Shown here: one piece after another, positions 5,401 to 11,564 of the stretch | How the letters are laid out: each line of letters begins with the position of its first letter | Position numbering within the stretch: position 1 is the first letter of the stretch | Source of the DNA: Deltaproteobacteria bacterium UBA2385 | Lineage (GTDB): Bacteria > Myxococcota_A > UBA796 > UBA2385 | Assembly: GCA_002343455.1 (NCBI GenBank) | Contig: DDSR01000207.1 | Coordinates: forward strand, 1 to 11,564 | Length of the DNA: 11,564 nucleotides | Direction of reading: 5' to 3' | The notes under the pieces: model-generated | What the model saw: the letters and a program-made list of their open reading frames with translations, nothing else | Database searches by the model: none | Told to the model about the DNA's origin: nothing | Program-made: the position numbers and the translations under genes

Positions 5401-7044
5401 ATGGGACACGACTTCGCCTACCCGCCCGTCGACTTCGAGACGCGGCCCGACCGCTACCGCCACTGGAAGCTCTCCTTCGATGGCCCGGTCGCCACGCTCT
5501 GCATGGACATCGACCCGGACGGCGGCCTGTGGCCCGGCAAGTACGAGCTGAAGCTGAACAGCTACGACCTGGGCGTCGACATCGAGCTCGCCGACGCGAC
5601 CCAGCGCCTGCGCTTCGAGCACCCCGAGGTCAAGGTGGTCCTGGTGACCGGCCCCAAGGACGCCAAGGTCTTCTGCGCCGGCGCCAACATCAAGATGCTG
5701 GGCATGGCGCCCCACGCCTTCAAGGTGAACTTCTGCAAGTTCACCAACGAGACCCGGGTCAACCTCGAAGACGCGGCCGCGCACAGCGGCCAGACCTACG
5801 TGGCGGCGCTCTCCGGCACGGCCTCGGGCGGCGGCTACGAGCTGGCCCTGGCCTGCAAGGAGATCTGGCTGATCGAGGACGGCAACGCCGCCGTCAGCCT
5901 GCCCGAGGTGCCGCTGCTGGGCGTGCTCCCGGGCACCGGCGGCCTGACCCGCATCACCGACAAGCGCAAGATCCGCCGCGACATGGCCGACGTCTTCTGC
6001 ACCAAGGCCGAGGGCTTCCGCGCCAAGGAGGCCCTCAAGCACGCCTTCATCGACCGGGCCTGGTCCCGCTCGCAGTGGGAGTCGGGTTCTGCCGCCCGCG
6101 CGCAGGAGATCGCCGCGGCGACCCCCGACAAGACCGGCCCCGGCGTGCCCCTCCCCGCGCTCGAGCGCCGCGAGACCGAGACGGGCTGGGCCTACCGCTA
6201 CGTGACGGTCGACTTCGACCGCGCCAACGCCGACCGGGTGGTCACCCTGACCCTCTCCGGCCCCACCTCGGCCCCCGTGCGTGACGCCAGCACCTGGTCG
6301 CTGCAGGCCTTTCGCGAGCTGGACGACGCCCTGCTGCGCATCCGGGTCAACCACCTCGCCGTCGGCGTGATCCTGGTCCGCACCCGCGGGGACGCCGAGG
6401 CCATCCTGGCCCACGAGGCCCATGTGTCCGACAACCTCACCAGCGACTGGTTCTGGAAGGAGGTGCAGCTCTTCCAGGCCCGCACGCTGCGCCGGCTGGA
6501 CAACACCGCCAAGACGCTCTTCGCCATCCTCGACGAAGGAAGCGCCTTCGTCGGCACCCTGTTCGAGCTGGCCCTGGCCTGCGACCGCCAGTACATGTTC
6601 GCCGACGAGGACGGTGACAACCGGATCCGCCTCAGCCCGGCCAACGACGGTCCGTTTCCGATGGCCAGCGGCATCACCCGCCTCGCCGCCCGCTTCCCGG
6701 GCACCCCCGAGCTCCACACCGCCGCGGTGGCCCACAAGGGCAGCATCGACGCCGAGAAGGCCGAGAAGCTGGGCCTCGTGACCGCCTCGCTGGACGACAT
6801 CGACTGGGAGGACGAGGTCCGCATCGCGGTCGAGGAGCGGGTCAGCCTCTCGCCCGACGCCTTGACGGGCATGGAGCAGAACCTCCGCTTCGGCGGGGCC
6901 GAGACCTGCGAGACCCGCATCTACGGCCGCCTCTCGGCATGGCAGAACTGGATCTTCCAGCGGCCCAACGCCGTCGGCGAGCGCGGCGCGCTCACCATGT
7001 ACGGCGACCCCGAGCGTCCCATCTTCGACTACAACCGCACCTGA
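5401..7044 (+). CDS. boxC: Benzoyl-CoA-dihydrodiol lyase / epoxybenzoyl-CoA ring-opening enzyme BoxC
   Basis: BoxC belongs to the crotonase superfamily and opens 2,3-epoxybenzoyl-CoA, giving 3,4-dehydroadipyl-CoA semialdehyde and formate in the aerobic benzoyl-CoA pathway. The 547-residue length matches the family. The N-terminal crotonase-like half has the CoA/oxyanion-hole stretches FCAGANIKMLG (91-101) and GTASGGGYELALACKEI (139-155), then LPEVPLLGVLPGTGGLTR (167-184). A second, more diverged crotonase-like half (about 295-480) contains GTLFELALACDRQYMFADE (385-403). The start is the ATG at 5401, with AGGAG ten bases upstream; it matches the usual N-terminus, DFETRPDRYRHWKL. Longer in-frame extension back to 4246 runs across boxR and is not coding. 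boxB follows 29 bases downstream, so the two genes very probably share the promoter in front of boxC. Confidence 0.96.
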   Translation: MGHDFAYPPVDFETRPDRYRHWKLSFDGPVATLCMDIDPDGGLWPGKYELKLNSYDLGVDIELADATQRLRFEHPEVKVVLVTGPKDAKVFCAGANIKMLGMAPHAFKVNFCKFTNETRVNLEDAAAHSGQTYVAALSGTASGGGYELALACKEIWLIEDGNAAVSLPEVPLLGVLPGTGGLTRITDKRKIRRDMADVFCTKAEGFRAKEALKHAFIDRAWSRSQWESGSAARAQEIAAATPDKTGPGVPLPALERRETETGWAYRYVTVDFDRANADRVVTLTLSGPTSAPVRDASTWSLQAFRELDDALLRIRVNHLAVGVILVRTRGDAEAILAHEAHVSDNLTSDWFWKEVQLFQARTLRRLDNTAKTLFAILDEGSAFVGTLFELALACDRQYMFADEDGDNRIRLSPANDGPFPMASGITRLAARFPGTPELHTAAVAHKGSIDAEKAEKLGLVTASLDDIDWEDEVRIAVEERVSLSPDALTGMEQNLRFGGAETCETRIYGRLSAWQNWIFQRPNAVGERGALTMYGDPERPIFDYNRT

Positions 7045-7073
7045 TCCCGCCTTCCCGCCACCCGGAGCCCCCC

Positions 7074-8495
7074 ATGTCTGCTGTCGACTACGCCGAGCGC
7101 ATCCCCAACAACGTCAACCTCAGCAACGACAAGCGTCTGCAGCGGGCCCTGGAGCACTGGCTGCCTGCATACCTGGACTGGTGGAACAGCGTCGGCCCCC
7201 AGGTCTTCCAGAACAACGAGGTCTACCTGCGCACGGCGATCAGCACCGAGCCGGGCGGCTGGGCCAACTTCGGCTACGTCCGCATGCCGGAGTACCGCTG
7301 GGGCATCTTCCTGACCGACCCCGAGCCCGATCGTGTCATCCCCGGCGGTGACCACGCCGGCAAGCCCGTCTGGCAGGAGGTCCCCGGCGAGTACCGGAAC
7401 GCGCTCAAGCGCATCATCGTGGTCCAGGCCGACACCGAGCCGGCCAGCGTCGAGCAGCAGCGCTACCTCGCCAGCACCGCCCCGAGCCTGTACGACGCCC
7501 GCAACCTCTTCCAGGTCAACGTCGAAGAGGGCCGCCACCTGTGGGCGATGGTCTACCTGCTGCACGCCTACTTCGGACGCGACGGTCGGGACGAGGCCGA
7601 CGAGCTGCTGGCCCGCCGCGCCGGCGACGCCGACAAGCCGCGCATCCTGGATGCCTTCAACCAGCCCTGCACGGACTGGCTGACCTTCCACTGCTTCACC
7701 TGCTTCACCGACCGGGACGGCAAGTACCAGCTCGGCTCGCTGGCCGAGAGCGCCTTCGACCCCCTCTCCCGCACCTGCCGCTTCATGCTCACCGAGGAGG
7801 CGCACCACCTCTTCGTCGGCGAGAGCGGCCTGGAGCGCATCATCCGCCGCTCGGCCCAGCTGCTGCGCGACGCCCCCAACGGCGACGCCCGTGCGGTCGG
7901 CGGCATCGATCTGCCGACGGTGCAGAAGTACATCAACTACTGGTTCTCCTACTCCCTCGATCTGTTCGGGGCCGAGGTCAGCACCAACGCCGCCGACTAC
8001 TTCGCCAGCGGGCTGAAGGGGCGCTGGCGCGAGGCCAAGGACTTCACCGAGCACAGCGCGCTCAACCAGACCCGGGCCATCACCCATGTCCAGAGCGGCA
8101 AGCTGGTGGACGTCGACGTGCCTCTGCGCAACGCCATGAACGAGCTGCTGCGCAGCGACTACGCCGACGACTGTGCGCGCGTGGTCGAGCGCTGGAACAA
8201 GGCGCTGGAGGACGAAGGCCTCGACTCCCGCATCACCCTGCCCAGCACCCGCTTCCATCGCCGCCAGGGCATCTACTCGGACAGTCACTTCACCCCCGAG
8301 GGCGAGCTGATCTCGGCCGAGGAGTGGGAGCGCCGCAAGGACGAGTGGATCCCCAGCGACAGCGACCGGGAGTACGTGCAGAGCCTGATGAAGCCCGTGC
8401 TGGAGCCCGGCAAGTTCGCCAACTACATCGCCCCGCCACGCCGCGGCATCCACGGCCAGACGGTCGAGTTCGAGTACGTTCGAACGGACGGCTGA
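7074..8495 (+). CDS. boxB: Benzoyl-CoA 2,3-epoxidase, di-iron oxygenase subunit BoxB
   Basis: BoxB uses a di-iron centre and O2 to convert benzoyl-CoA to 2,3-epoxybenzoyl-CoA, with electrons from NADPH delivered by the reductase BoxA. The 473-residue protein has the expected length and the characteristic N-terminus (IPNNVNLSNDKRLQRALEHW). Predicted iron ligands are E122 (DTEP), E152 and H155 (EEGRH, an ExxH motif), D213 (FTD), and E242 with H245 (EEAHH, second ExxH). All six positions are filled, so the enzyme should be active. The start ATG at 7074 has GGAG six bases upstream, and the gap to boxC is 29 bases. Nothing resembling boxA follows: the next genes are convergent membrane-protein genes, so the reductase must be encoded elsewhere. 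Confidence 0.97.
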   Translation: MSAVDYAERIPNNVNLSNDKRLQRALEHWLPAYLDWWNSVGPQVFQNNEVYLRTAISTEPGGWANFGYVRMPEYRWGIFLTDPEPDRVIPGGDHAGKPVWQEVPGEYRNALKRIIVVQADTEPASVEQQRYLASTAPSLYDARNLFQVNVEEGRHLWAMVYLLHAYFGRDGRDEADELLARRAGDADKPRILDAFNQPCTDWLTFHCFTCFTDRDGKYQLGSLAESAFDPLSRTCRFMLTEEAHHLFVGESGLERIIRRSAQLLRDAPNGDARAVGGIDLPTVQKYINYWFSYSLDLFGAEVSTNAADYFASGLKGRWREAKDFTEHSALNQTRAITHVQSGKLVDVDVPLRNAMNELLRSDYADDCARVVERWNKALEDEGLDSRITLPSTRFHRRQGIYSDSHFTPEGELISAEEWERRKDEWIPSDSDREYVQSLMKPVLEPGKFANYIAPPRRGIHGQTVEFEYVRTDG

Positions 8496-8512
8496 GGCTT
8501 GGGGCCTTCGGC

Positions 8513-8527
8513 CTGAGCGCGGCTCAG
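8513..8527. terminator. Short hairpin between convergent boxB and minus-strand membrane gene
   Basis: CTGAGC (8513-8518) and GCTCAG (8522-8527) pair perfectly around a GCG loop. It lies 18 bases past the boxB stop and overlaps the stop codon of the opposing gene. There is no T-run. Its place between convergent stops suggests a modest bidirectional terminator. Confidence 0.35.
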
Positions 8528-8790
8528 ACCAGGCCGCCACCGAGCATGCAGCGCACGGTGGCGGCGATGCCCAGCAGGGCGCCGCCGATGACCGCGGCGA
8601 GGTGGACGCCCATGTTGGGGGCGAGGCCGGTCTCGGGGTCCTTGTCGGTGATCAGTCCGACGATGCCGACCACCACCGGCAGGACACAGAAGGGCGCGCC
8701 GATCCAGTTGACCCAGCCGAAGCAGGGGAAGAAGCCGACCACGACGGCCAGCAGGGCCAGGATCAGGGTGACGAGAGAGGCGACCTTCAT
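8524..8790 (-). CDS. Small membrane protein of unknown function
   Basis: I do not recognise a family with confidence. The 88-residue product has three predicted membrane segments (about 4-24, 27-47 and 63-86), separated by a short Trp/Pro/Gly turn and a polar loop (TDKDPETGLAPNMG, 48-61). Cysteines occur at 23, 35 and 81. The overall look is like short DUF4190-type or similar multi-span proteins, but this is only a resemblance. The ATG at 8790 has GGAG at 8797-8800, six bases upstream. It overlaps the stop of the DUF2752 gene by four bases (ATGA), so the two are probably co-translated. A role connected with the upstream DUF2752 partner at the inner membrane is the simplest inference. Confidence 0.8.
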   Translation of the reverse strand: MKVASLVTLILALLAVVVGFFPCFGWVNWIGAPFCVLPVVVGIVGLITDKDPETGLAPNMGVHLAAVIGGALLGIAATVRCMLGGGLV

Positions 8791-9113
8791 GGGGATCTCC
8801 GGCGGTTGAGGAAGAATGCAACGGGTCCGCCGAAGCTCAGCGCCCAGAAGGCGGGGAAGAACAGCAGGACGAGGGGGTTGAGCCGCACGGCGGCGAGCGG
8901 CTCGGCGCGCATCATCCAGGCGAAGGCCCGGGAGAGGCCGCAGAAGCCGCAGCCGGGGCAGCTGCGCACCGGCAGGCCCAGGTCGCTGAGGTGCTGGCCG
9001 GCGGCGATGGCCTCGGGCGCGTAGAGGGCGGCGACGAGCAGGCAGGCGGCGGCCAGCGGGCTGAGCAACAGGCCGAGCCAGGAGAGCACGTCGCGAGCAG
9101 GACCGGGGATCAC
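8787..9113 (-). CDS. DUF2752 family membrane protein
   Basis: The 108-residue product carries the hallmark of DUF2752: a hydrophobic N-terminal segment (about 9-31), the cysteine/glycine motif CPGCGFCGLSRAF (52-64), the sequence LAAVRLNPL (73-81), and a C-terminal membrane span (about 80-102) ending in a basic tail NRRRSP. The motif has three cysteines (C52, C55, C58), whereas many members show CPFCGLTRA with two, so a metal or redox role is possible but unproven. The family's function is unknown. The start is GTG at 9113, chosen because it gives a complete first membrane segment; no good Shine-Dalgarno sequence precedes it, so a nearby alternative is possible. It is followed by the small membrane gene with a four-base overlap and preceded by a small peptide gene 28 bases upstream. 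Confidence 0.85.
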   Translation of the reverse strand: MIPGPARDVLSWLGLLLSPLAAACLLVAALYAPEAIAAGQHLSDLGLPVRSCPGCGFCGLSRAFAWMMRAEPLAAVRLNPLVLLFFPAFWALSFGGPVAFFLNRRRSP

Positions 9114-9141
9114 CGTGAGAGCGTAACCGCTCGACCCGGGC

Positions 9142-9264
9142 TCAGCGGGAGCTCATGTTGTTGCCGCTCTTGTTCGTGGGAAAGCCCGCCTTGGCGAGCA
9201 CCTTCTCGGCGAGGCGAAGCAGCTTCGGGGCCAGCACGGCGCGGAGGGTGGGGCGTAGCTTCAT
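9142..9264 (-). CDS. Probable 40-residue basic peptide, unknown function
   Basis: This small frame starts with ATG at 9264, preceded by GGGAG at 9272-9276 with seven-base spacing, the kind of site its neighbours use. The peptide is MKLRPTLRAVLAP followed by an amphipathic helix (KLLRLAEKVLAKAG, about 14-27) and a polar tail ending NNMSSR. It is strongly basic and has no cysteine and no signal peptide. Third codon positions are G or C in all but three codons, matching real genes here. It stands 28 bases upstream of the DUF2752 gene on the same strand and could be the first gene of that unit. The sequence is not recognised; a membrane-surface or nucleic-acid-binding peptide is conceivable. A longer minus-strand frame reaching 9867 lies antisense to the VOC gene and is rejected. 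Confidence 0.5.
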   Translation of the reverse strand: MKLRPTLRAVLAPKLLRLAEKVLAKAGFPTNKSGNNMSSR

Positions 9265-9348
9265 CGGTTGACTCCCGGAAGGGCCTGCCTGCAGGGTACC
9301 CCGGGGGATAGGTCTCCCACACCCCCAGGGCCACCCCGGAGCCCCTTC

Positions 9349-10170
9349 ATGCGCGCCCCGATCACGCCCTGCTTCTGGTTCGAGTCCGACTCCGTGGGCG
9401 CGGCAGCGCTCTACCTCCAGGCCTTCGGCGGCGGACGCATCATCGAGGCGACGCCGATGTCGACGGTCTGGGAGCTCTACGGCCGGCGGCTGATGGGGAT
9501 CAACGGCGGGCCGCGCTATCGCCCCAACGGCGCGCTCTCGCTGTTCGTGCAGCGCTCGACCGAAGCAGAGGTGCGCAGCGCCTTCGAGCTGCTCGCCCGC
9601 GACGGGACGGTGCACATGCCGCTGTCGGTGAAGGACTGGAGCCCGCTGTACGGCTGGGTCGAGGACCGCTACGGCGTCCACTGGCAGATCGCCCAGGGGC
9701 GGGTGGACGCGGCCGACTTCACCGTGATGCCGGCCCTGACCTTCTTCGGCGCCCGCGCGGGCCGGGCGCGGGAGGCGCTGGAGCTGTACACCGGCATCTT
9801 CTCCTCCTCCTCGGTGGACGAGCGGCACATTGGCGAGGACGGTCGGCTCATGTTCGCCGTGGCCCACCTCGCCGGCCAGACCCTGGCCTTCATGGACGGT
9901 CCGGAGTCACAGGAGATCCCCTTCAGCGAGGGGGCCTCCCTGTCGGTCGCCTGCGAGACCCAGGAGGAGATCGACTACTTCTGGGACGCCCTGGTCAAGG
10001 GCGGTCAGGAGAGCCGTTGCGGCTGGTTGGTCGACGCCTTCGGCGTCTCCTGGCAGATCGTGCCCGCCATCCTCGGTGAGCTGATGTCCAACCCGGAGCG
10101 CGCCCAGCGGGTGGTCGCCGCCTTCCTGCCGATGAACAAGCTGGACCTGGAGACCCTGCTCAACGCATGA
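9349..10170 (+). CDS. Tandem VOC (PhnB-like) protein
   Basis: The 273-residue product consists of two consecutive PhnB/3-demethylubiquinone-methyltransferase-like VOC domains. The first (about 1-120) begins PITPCFWFESDSVGAAALYLQAF and ends with YGWVEDRYGVHWQIA (101-115). The second (about 125-255) contains MPALTFFGARAGRAREALELY and ends with CGWLVDAFGVSWQIVP (234-249). The repeated [DR].[FY]GV.WQI signature marks the last strand of each unit. Such proteins are often of unknown substrate; despite the old database name, methyltransferase activity is not expected. The ATG at 9349 has GGAG at 9338-9341, seven bases upstream, and matches the family N-terminus, so the TTG at 9268 is rejected. The gene diverges from the small peptide gene across 84 bp and overlaps the radical SAM gene tail-to-tail by 11 bases. 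Confidence 0.9.
   Translation: MRAPITPCFWFESDSVGAAALYLQAFGGGRIIEATPMSTVWELYGRRLMGINGGPRYRPNGALSLFVQRSTEAEVRSAFELLARDGTVHMPLSVKDWSPLYGWVEDRYGVHWQIAQGRVDAADFTVMPALTFFGARAGRAREALELYTGIFSSSSVDERHIGEDGRLMFAVAHLAGQTLAFMDGPESQEIPFSEGASLSVACETQEEIDYFWDALVKGGQESRCGWLVDAFGVSWQIVPAILGELMSNPERAQRVVAAFLPMNKLDLETLLNA
10160..10170. other. Tail-to-tail overlap of VOC and radical SAM genes
   Basis: The stop of the plus-strand VOC gene (10168-10170) and the stop of the minus-strand radical SAM gene (10160-10162) overlap by 11 bases, so each gene's last codons are antisense to the other's. No separate terminator fits between them. Confidence 0.85.
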
Positions 10171-11563
10171 GCTGCATGCGGGTCCGGGCCATGGCCACCT
10201 GCGCGGCCAGCTTCGCCTCCCTCGCCCCCAGGCTGCCCGCCCGCAAGCGCAAGCCCAGCTCGCTCTCGGCCAGCAGCCAGCGCTGGGCCTGCTCGTAGTA
10301 GGGGCGCGGCCGGTCCATGCGGAAGGCCAGCCGTCCGCCGTTCTTCTGCTCCCAGCCCTCGACCCGCTCGACGCGGTCCTGGACCTGCTCGTAGAAGGCG
10401 GTGCCTTTCATCGGATGGGCGATGCTGACCAGGGTGACCTCGGGCTGGACCCGCTGCAGCATCTCGGCGGTGGCCCGCAGATCGGCCTCGGTCTCGCCGG
10501 GGTAGCCGATCATCACGAAGACGCCGACCTCGATACCGTGGGCGTGCAACATCCGGGCGCCTCGCTCGATCTGGCGGACCGTGCCGTCCTTGCGCATGGC
10601 GTCCAGCACGGCCTGGCTGCCGCTCTCGGCCGAGAGGAACATGCGCACGCAGCCGGCGGCGCGCAGGGCGGCGCACATCGCCGGGTCGAGGCTGCCCGGG
10701 CGGCCGATCAGGTAGAAGGGGGTGACCAGCCCGCGCTGGATCACCCGCGAACAGAAGCGGTGGACCCAGCGCCGGTTGATGGTGAAGAGGTCGTCGGCGA
10801 ACCAGATCTGGTCGGGGTCATACTGTTCGCGAAGGAAGGCCATCTCGTCGATGACGTCGTCGACGGCCCGGCGGCGGTAGCTGTCGCCGTAGACCTGCTT
10901 GCTGCACCAGGTACAGTGAAAGGGGCAGCCCCGGCTGGTGATCATGGAGAGGGCCGTCTCGCCGTGGCGGCTGCGCCAGGCCTTCATGTACGGCTCGAGG
11001 TCGGCGCGCTCGCGGTGGGGCCAGGGGATCTGTTCGAGCGGACGGATCAGCTCCCGTGGGGCGGTCCGCACGATGGCCCCACCCTCGTCCCGGAAGGCGA
11101 TGCCGGGGATGCCCCGGAGCTGGTCCGTGCGCCAGGTCCAGCCGTTCTGCTTCAGGTGGTCCATCAGCTCGGTCAGGGTCCGCTCGCCCTCGCCGATGAC
11201 GACGACCTCGACCCCGAAGCCCAGGTACTCGTCGAGGTACTGCACCGGGTCGGGGCCGCCGGCGATCACCCTGCGGCCATCCTCCCGGAAGCGGGCGACC
11301 AGCTCGCGGCTGACGGGACGGGTGACGGTGTGGCCGTAGAGGCCGACGACGCGCGGGTCGCGCTCCTGGACGGCGCCGAGGATGGCCTGCCGGTCGGCGA
11401 CGAAGCTGCTGTCGAACCAGTCGACGCGGACCCGGCCCTCGCGGCGCAGCCAGGCGACGAGGTACTGCAGGCCCAGGGGGGGGAAGGGCCTGCAGAGCTC
11501 CTGCTCGTGCGGATCTTCGGCCAGCAGCCAGGCGTGGGTCAGGAGGAGGTCGAGGCGGTTCAC
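10160..11563 (-). CDS. B12-binding-type radical SAM protein (possibly partial at window edge)
   Basis: Radical SAM enzymes cleave S-adenosylmethionine at a [4Fe-4S] cluster to begin radical chemistry. The cluster motif CPFHCTWC is at residues 213-220 (C213, C217, C220, the CxxxCxxC form). The preceding region (about 5-150) has the Rossmann-like cobalamin-binding fold typical of the BchE-like class (VVGLYGHTVT, VIAGGPDPVQYL, VVIGEGERTL), but no DxHxxG histidine loop is seen. Downstream, IWFADDLFTINRRW (253-266), FLSAESGSQAVLDAMRKDG (309-327) and MIGYPGETEADL (351-362) are barrel motifs of the same class. The substrate cannot be read from the sequence. The first codon in the window is GTG at 11563, giving 467 residues with a plausible N-terminus, but the gene could begin outside the window. 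Its stop lies inside the VOC gene's 3' end (11-bp convergent overlap). Confidence 0.9.
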   Translation of the reverse strand: MNRLDLLLTHAWLLAEDPHEQELCRPFPPLGLQYLVAWLRREGRVRVDWFDSSFVADRQAILGAVQERDPRVVGLYGHTVTRPVSRELVARFREDGRRVIAGGPDPVQYLDEYLGFGVEVVVIGEGERTLTELMDHLKQNGWTWRTDQLRGIPGIAFRDEGGAIVRTAPRELIRPLEQIPWPHRERADLEPYMKAWRSRHGETALSMITSRGCPFHCTWCSKQVYGDSYRRRAVDDVIDEMAFLREQYDPDQIWFADDLFTINRRWVHRFCSRVIQRGLVTPFYLIGRPGSLDPAMCAALRAAGCVRMFLSAESGSQAVLDAMRKDGTVRQIERGARMLHAHGIEVGVFVMIGYPGETEADLRATAEMLQRVQPEVTLVSIAHPMKGTAFYEQVQDRVERVEGWEQKNGGRLAFRMDRPRPYYEQAQRWLLAESELGLRLRAGSLGAREAKLAAQVAMARTRMQLMR

Positions 11564-11564
11564 G

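Noticed and set aside
4582..6735. Very long minus-strand open frame of which only the 3' part is boxR
   Set aside because: The part beyond 5310 is antisense to boxC, shows no family resemblance, and stays open only because of high GC. The HTH begins just after the ATG at 5310.
7029..8540. A 503-codon minus-strand frame antisense to boxB
   Set aside because: It mirrors boxB codon structure, giving a Val/Ala/Gly/Leu-rich translation without domains; boxB on the other strand is unmistakable.
9268..9296. TTGACT (9268-9273) as a -35 box for the VOC gene
   Set aside because: No acceptable -10 hexamer is found 15-19 bp downstream, where the sequence is GC-rich.

Overview
This is a very GC-rich (around 70% by eye), gene-dense bacterial window. 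It carries nine protein-coding genes I am confident in, one probable 40-residue small gene and one gene cut near the window edge. No rRNA, tRNA, CRISPR array, transposase or integrase is visible. A complete minCDE operon points to a Gram-negative host. The extreme GC, strong G/C third positions, the myxobacterial-style modular regulator and the DUF2752 and radical SAM genes suggest Myxococcota or a related former 'Deltaproteobacteria' lineage. That placement is an inference and cannot be proven here.

Layout. (1) 28-2212, plus strand: minC, minD and minE, each overlapping the next at an ATGA-type junction. They encode the oscillating division-site selection system. MinC carries an unusually long acidic linker. 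(2) 2262-4202, minus strand: a large modular DNA-binding protein with two RNA polymerase alpha-CTD-like helix-hairpin-helix units, a sigma-region-4-like HTH, a possible winged helix and a C-terminal zinc ribbon. It converges on minE across a strong GC hairpin. (3) 4203-4581: a non-coding stretch with an A/T-richer island, inverted and direct repeats and a large hairpin. (4) 4582-8495: an aerobic benzoyl-CoA ('box') cluster. It has a divergent regulator of the BzdR/BoxR type (XRE HTH fused to a shikimate-kinase-like domain), then boxC (epoxybenzoyl-CoA ring-opening lyase) and boxB (di-iron benzoyl-CoA epoxidase). The 90-bp boxR-boxC interval holds a promoter with a perfect -10. TGCAT direct repeats lie at the boxR start codon. 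(5) 8524-9264, minus strand: a probable three-gene unit of a 40-residue peptide, a DUF2752 membrane protein and a small triple-span membrane protein. (6) 9349-10170, plus strand: a tandem PhnB-like VOC protein, whose 3' end overlaps a minus-strand B12-type radical SAM protein that runs to the window edge.

How the genes work together. The best-supported pathway logic is in the box cluster. BoxB epoxidises benzoyl-CoA with O2, BoxC opens the ring with loss of formate, and BoxR probably senses benzoyl-CoA and controls the operon. The BoxA reductase, a benzoate-CoA ligase and the semialdehyde dehydrogenase are not in the window, so the pathway must be completed elsewhere. The most unusual protein is the modular regulator at 2262-4202.
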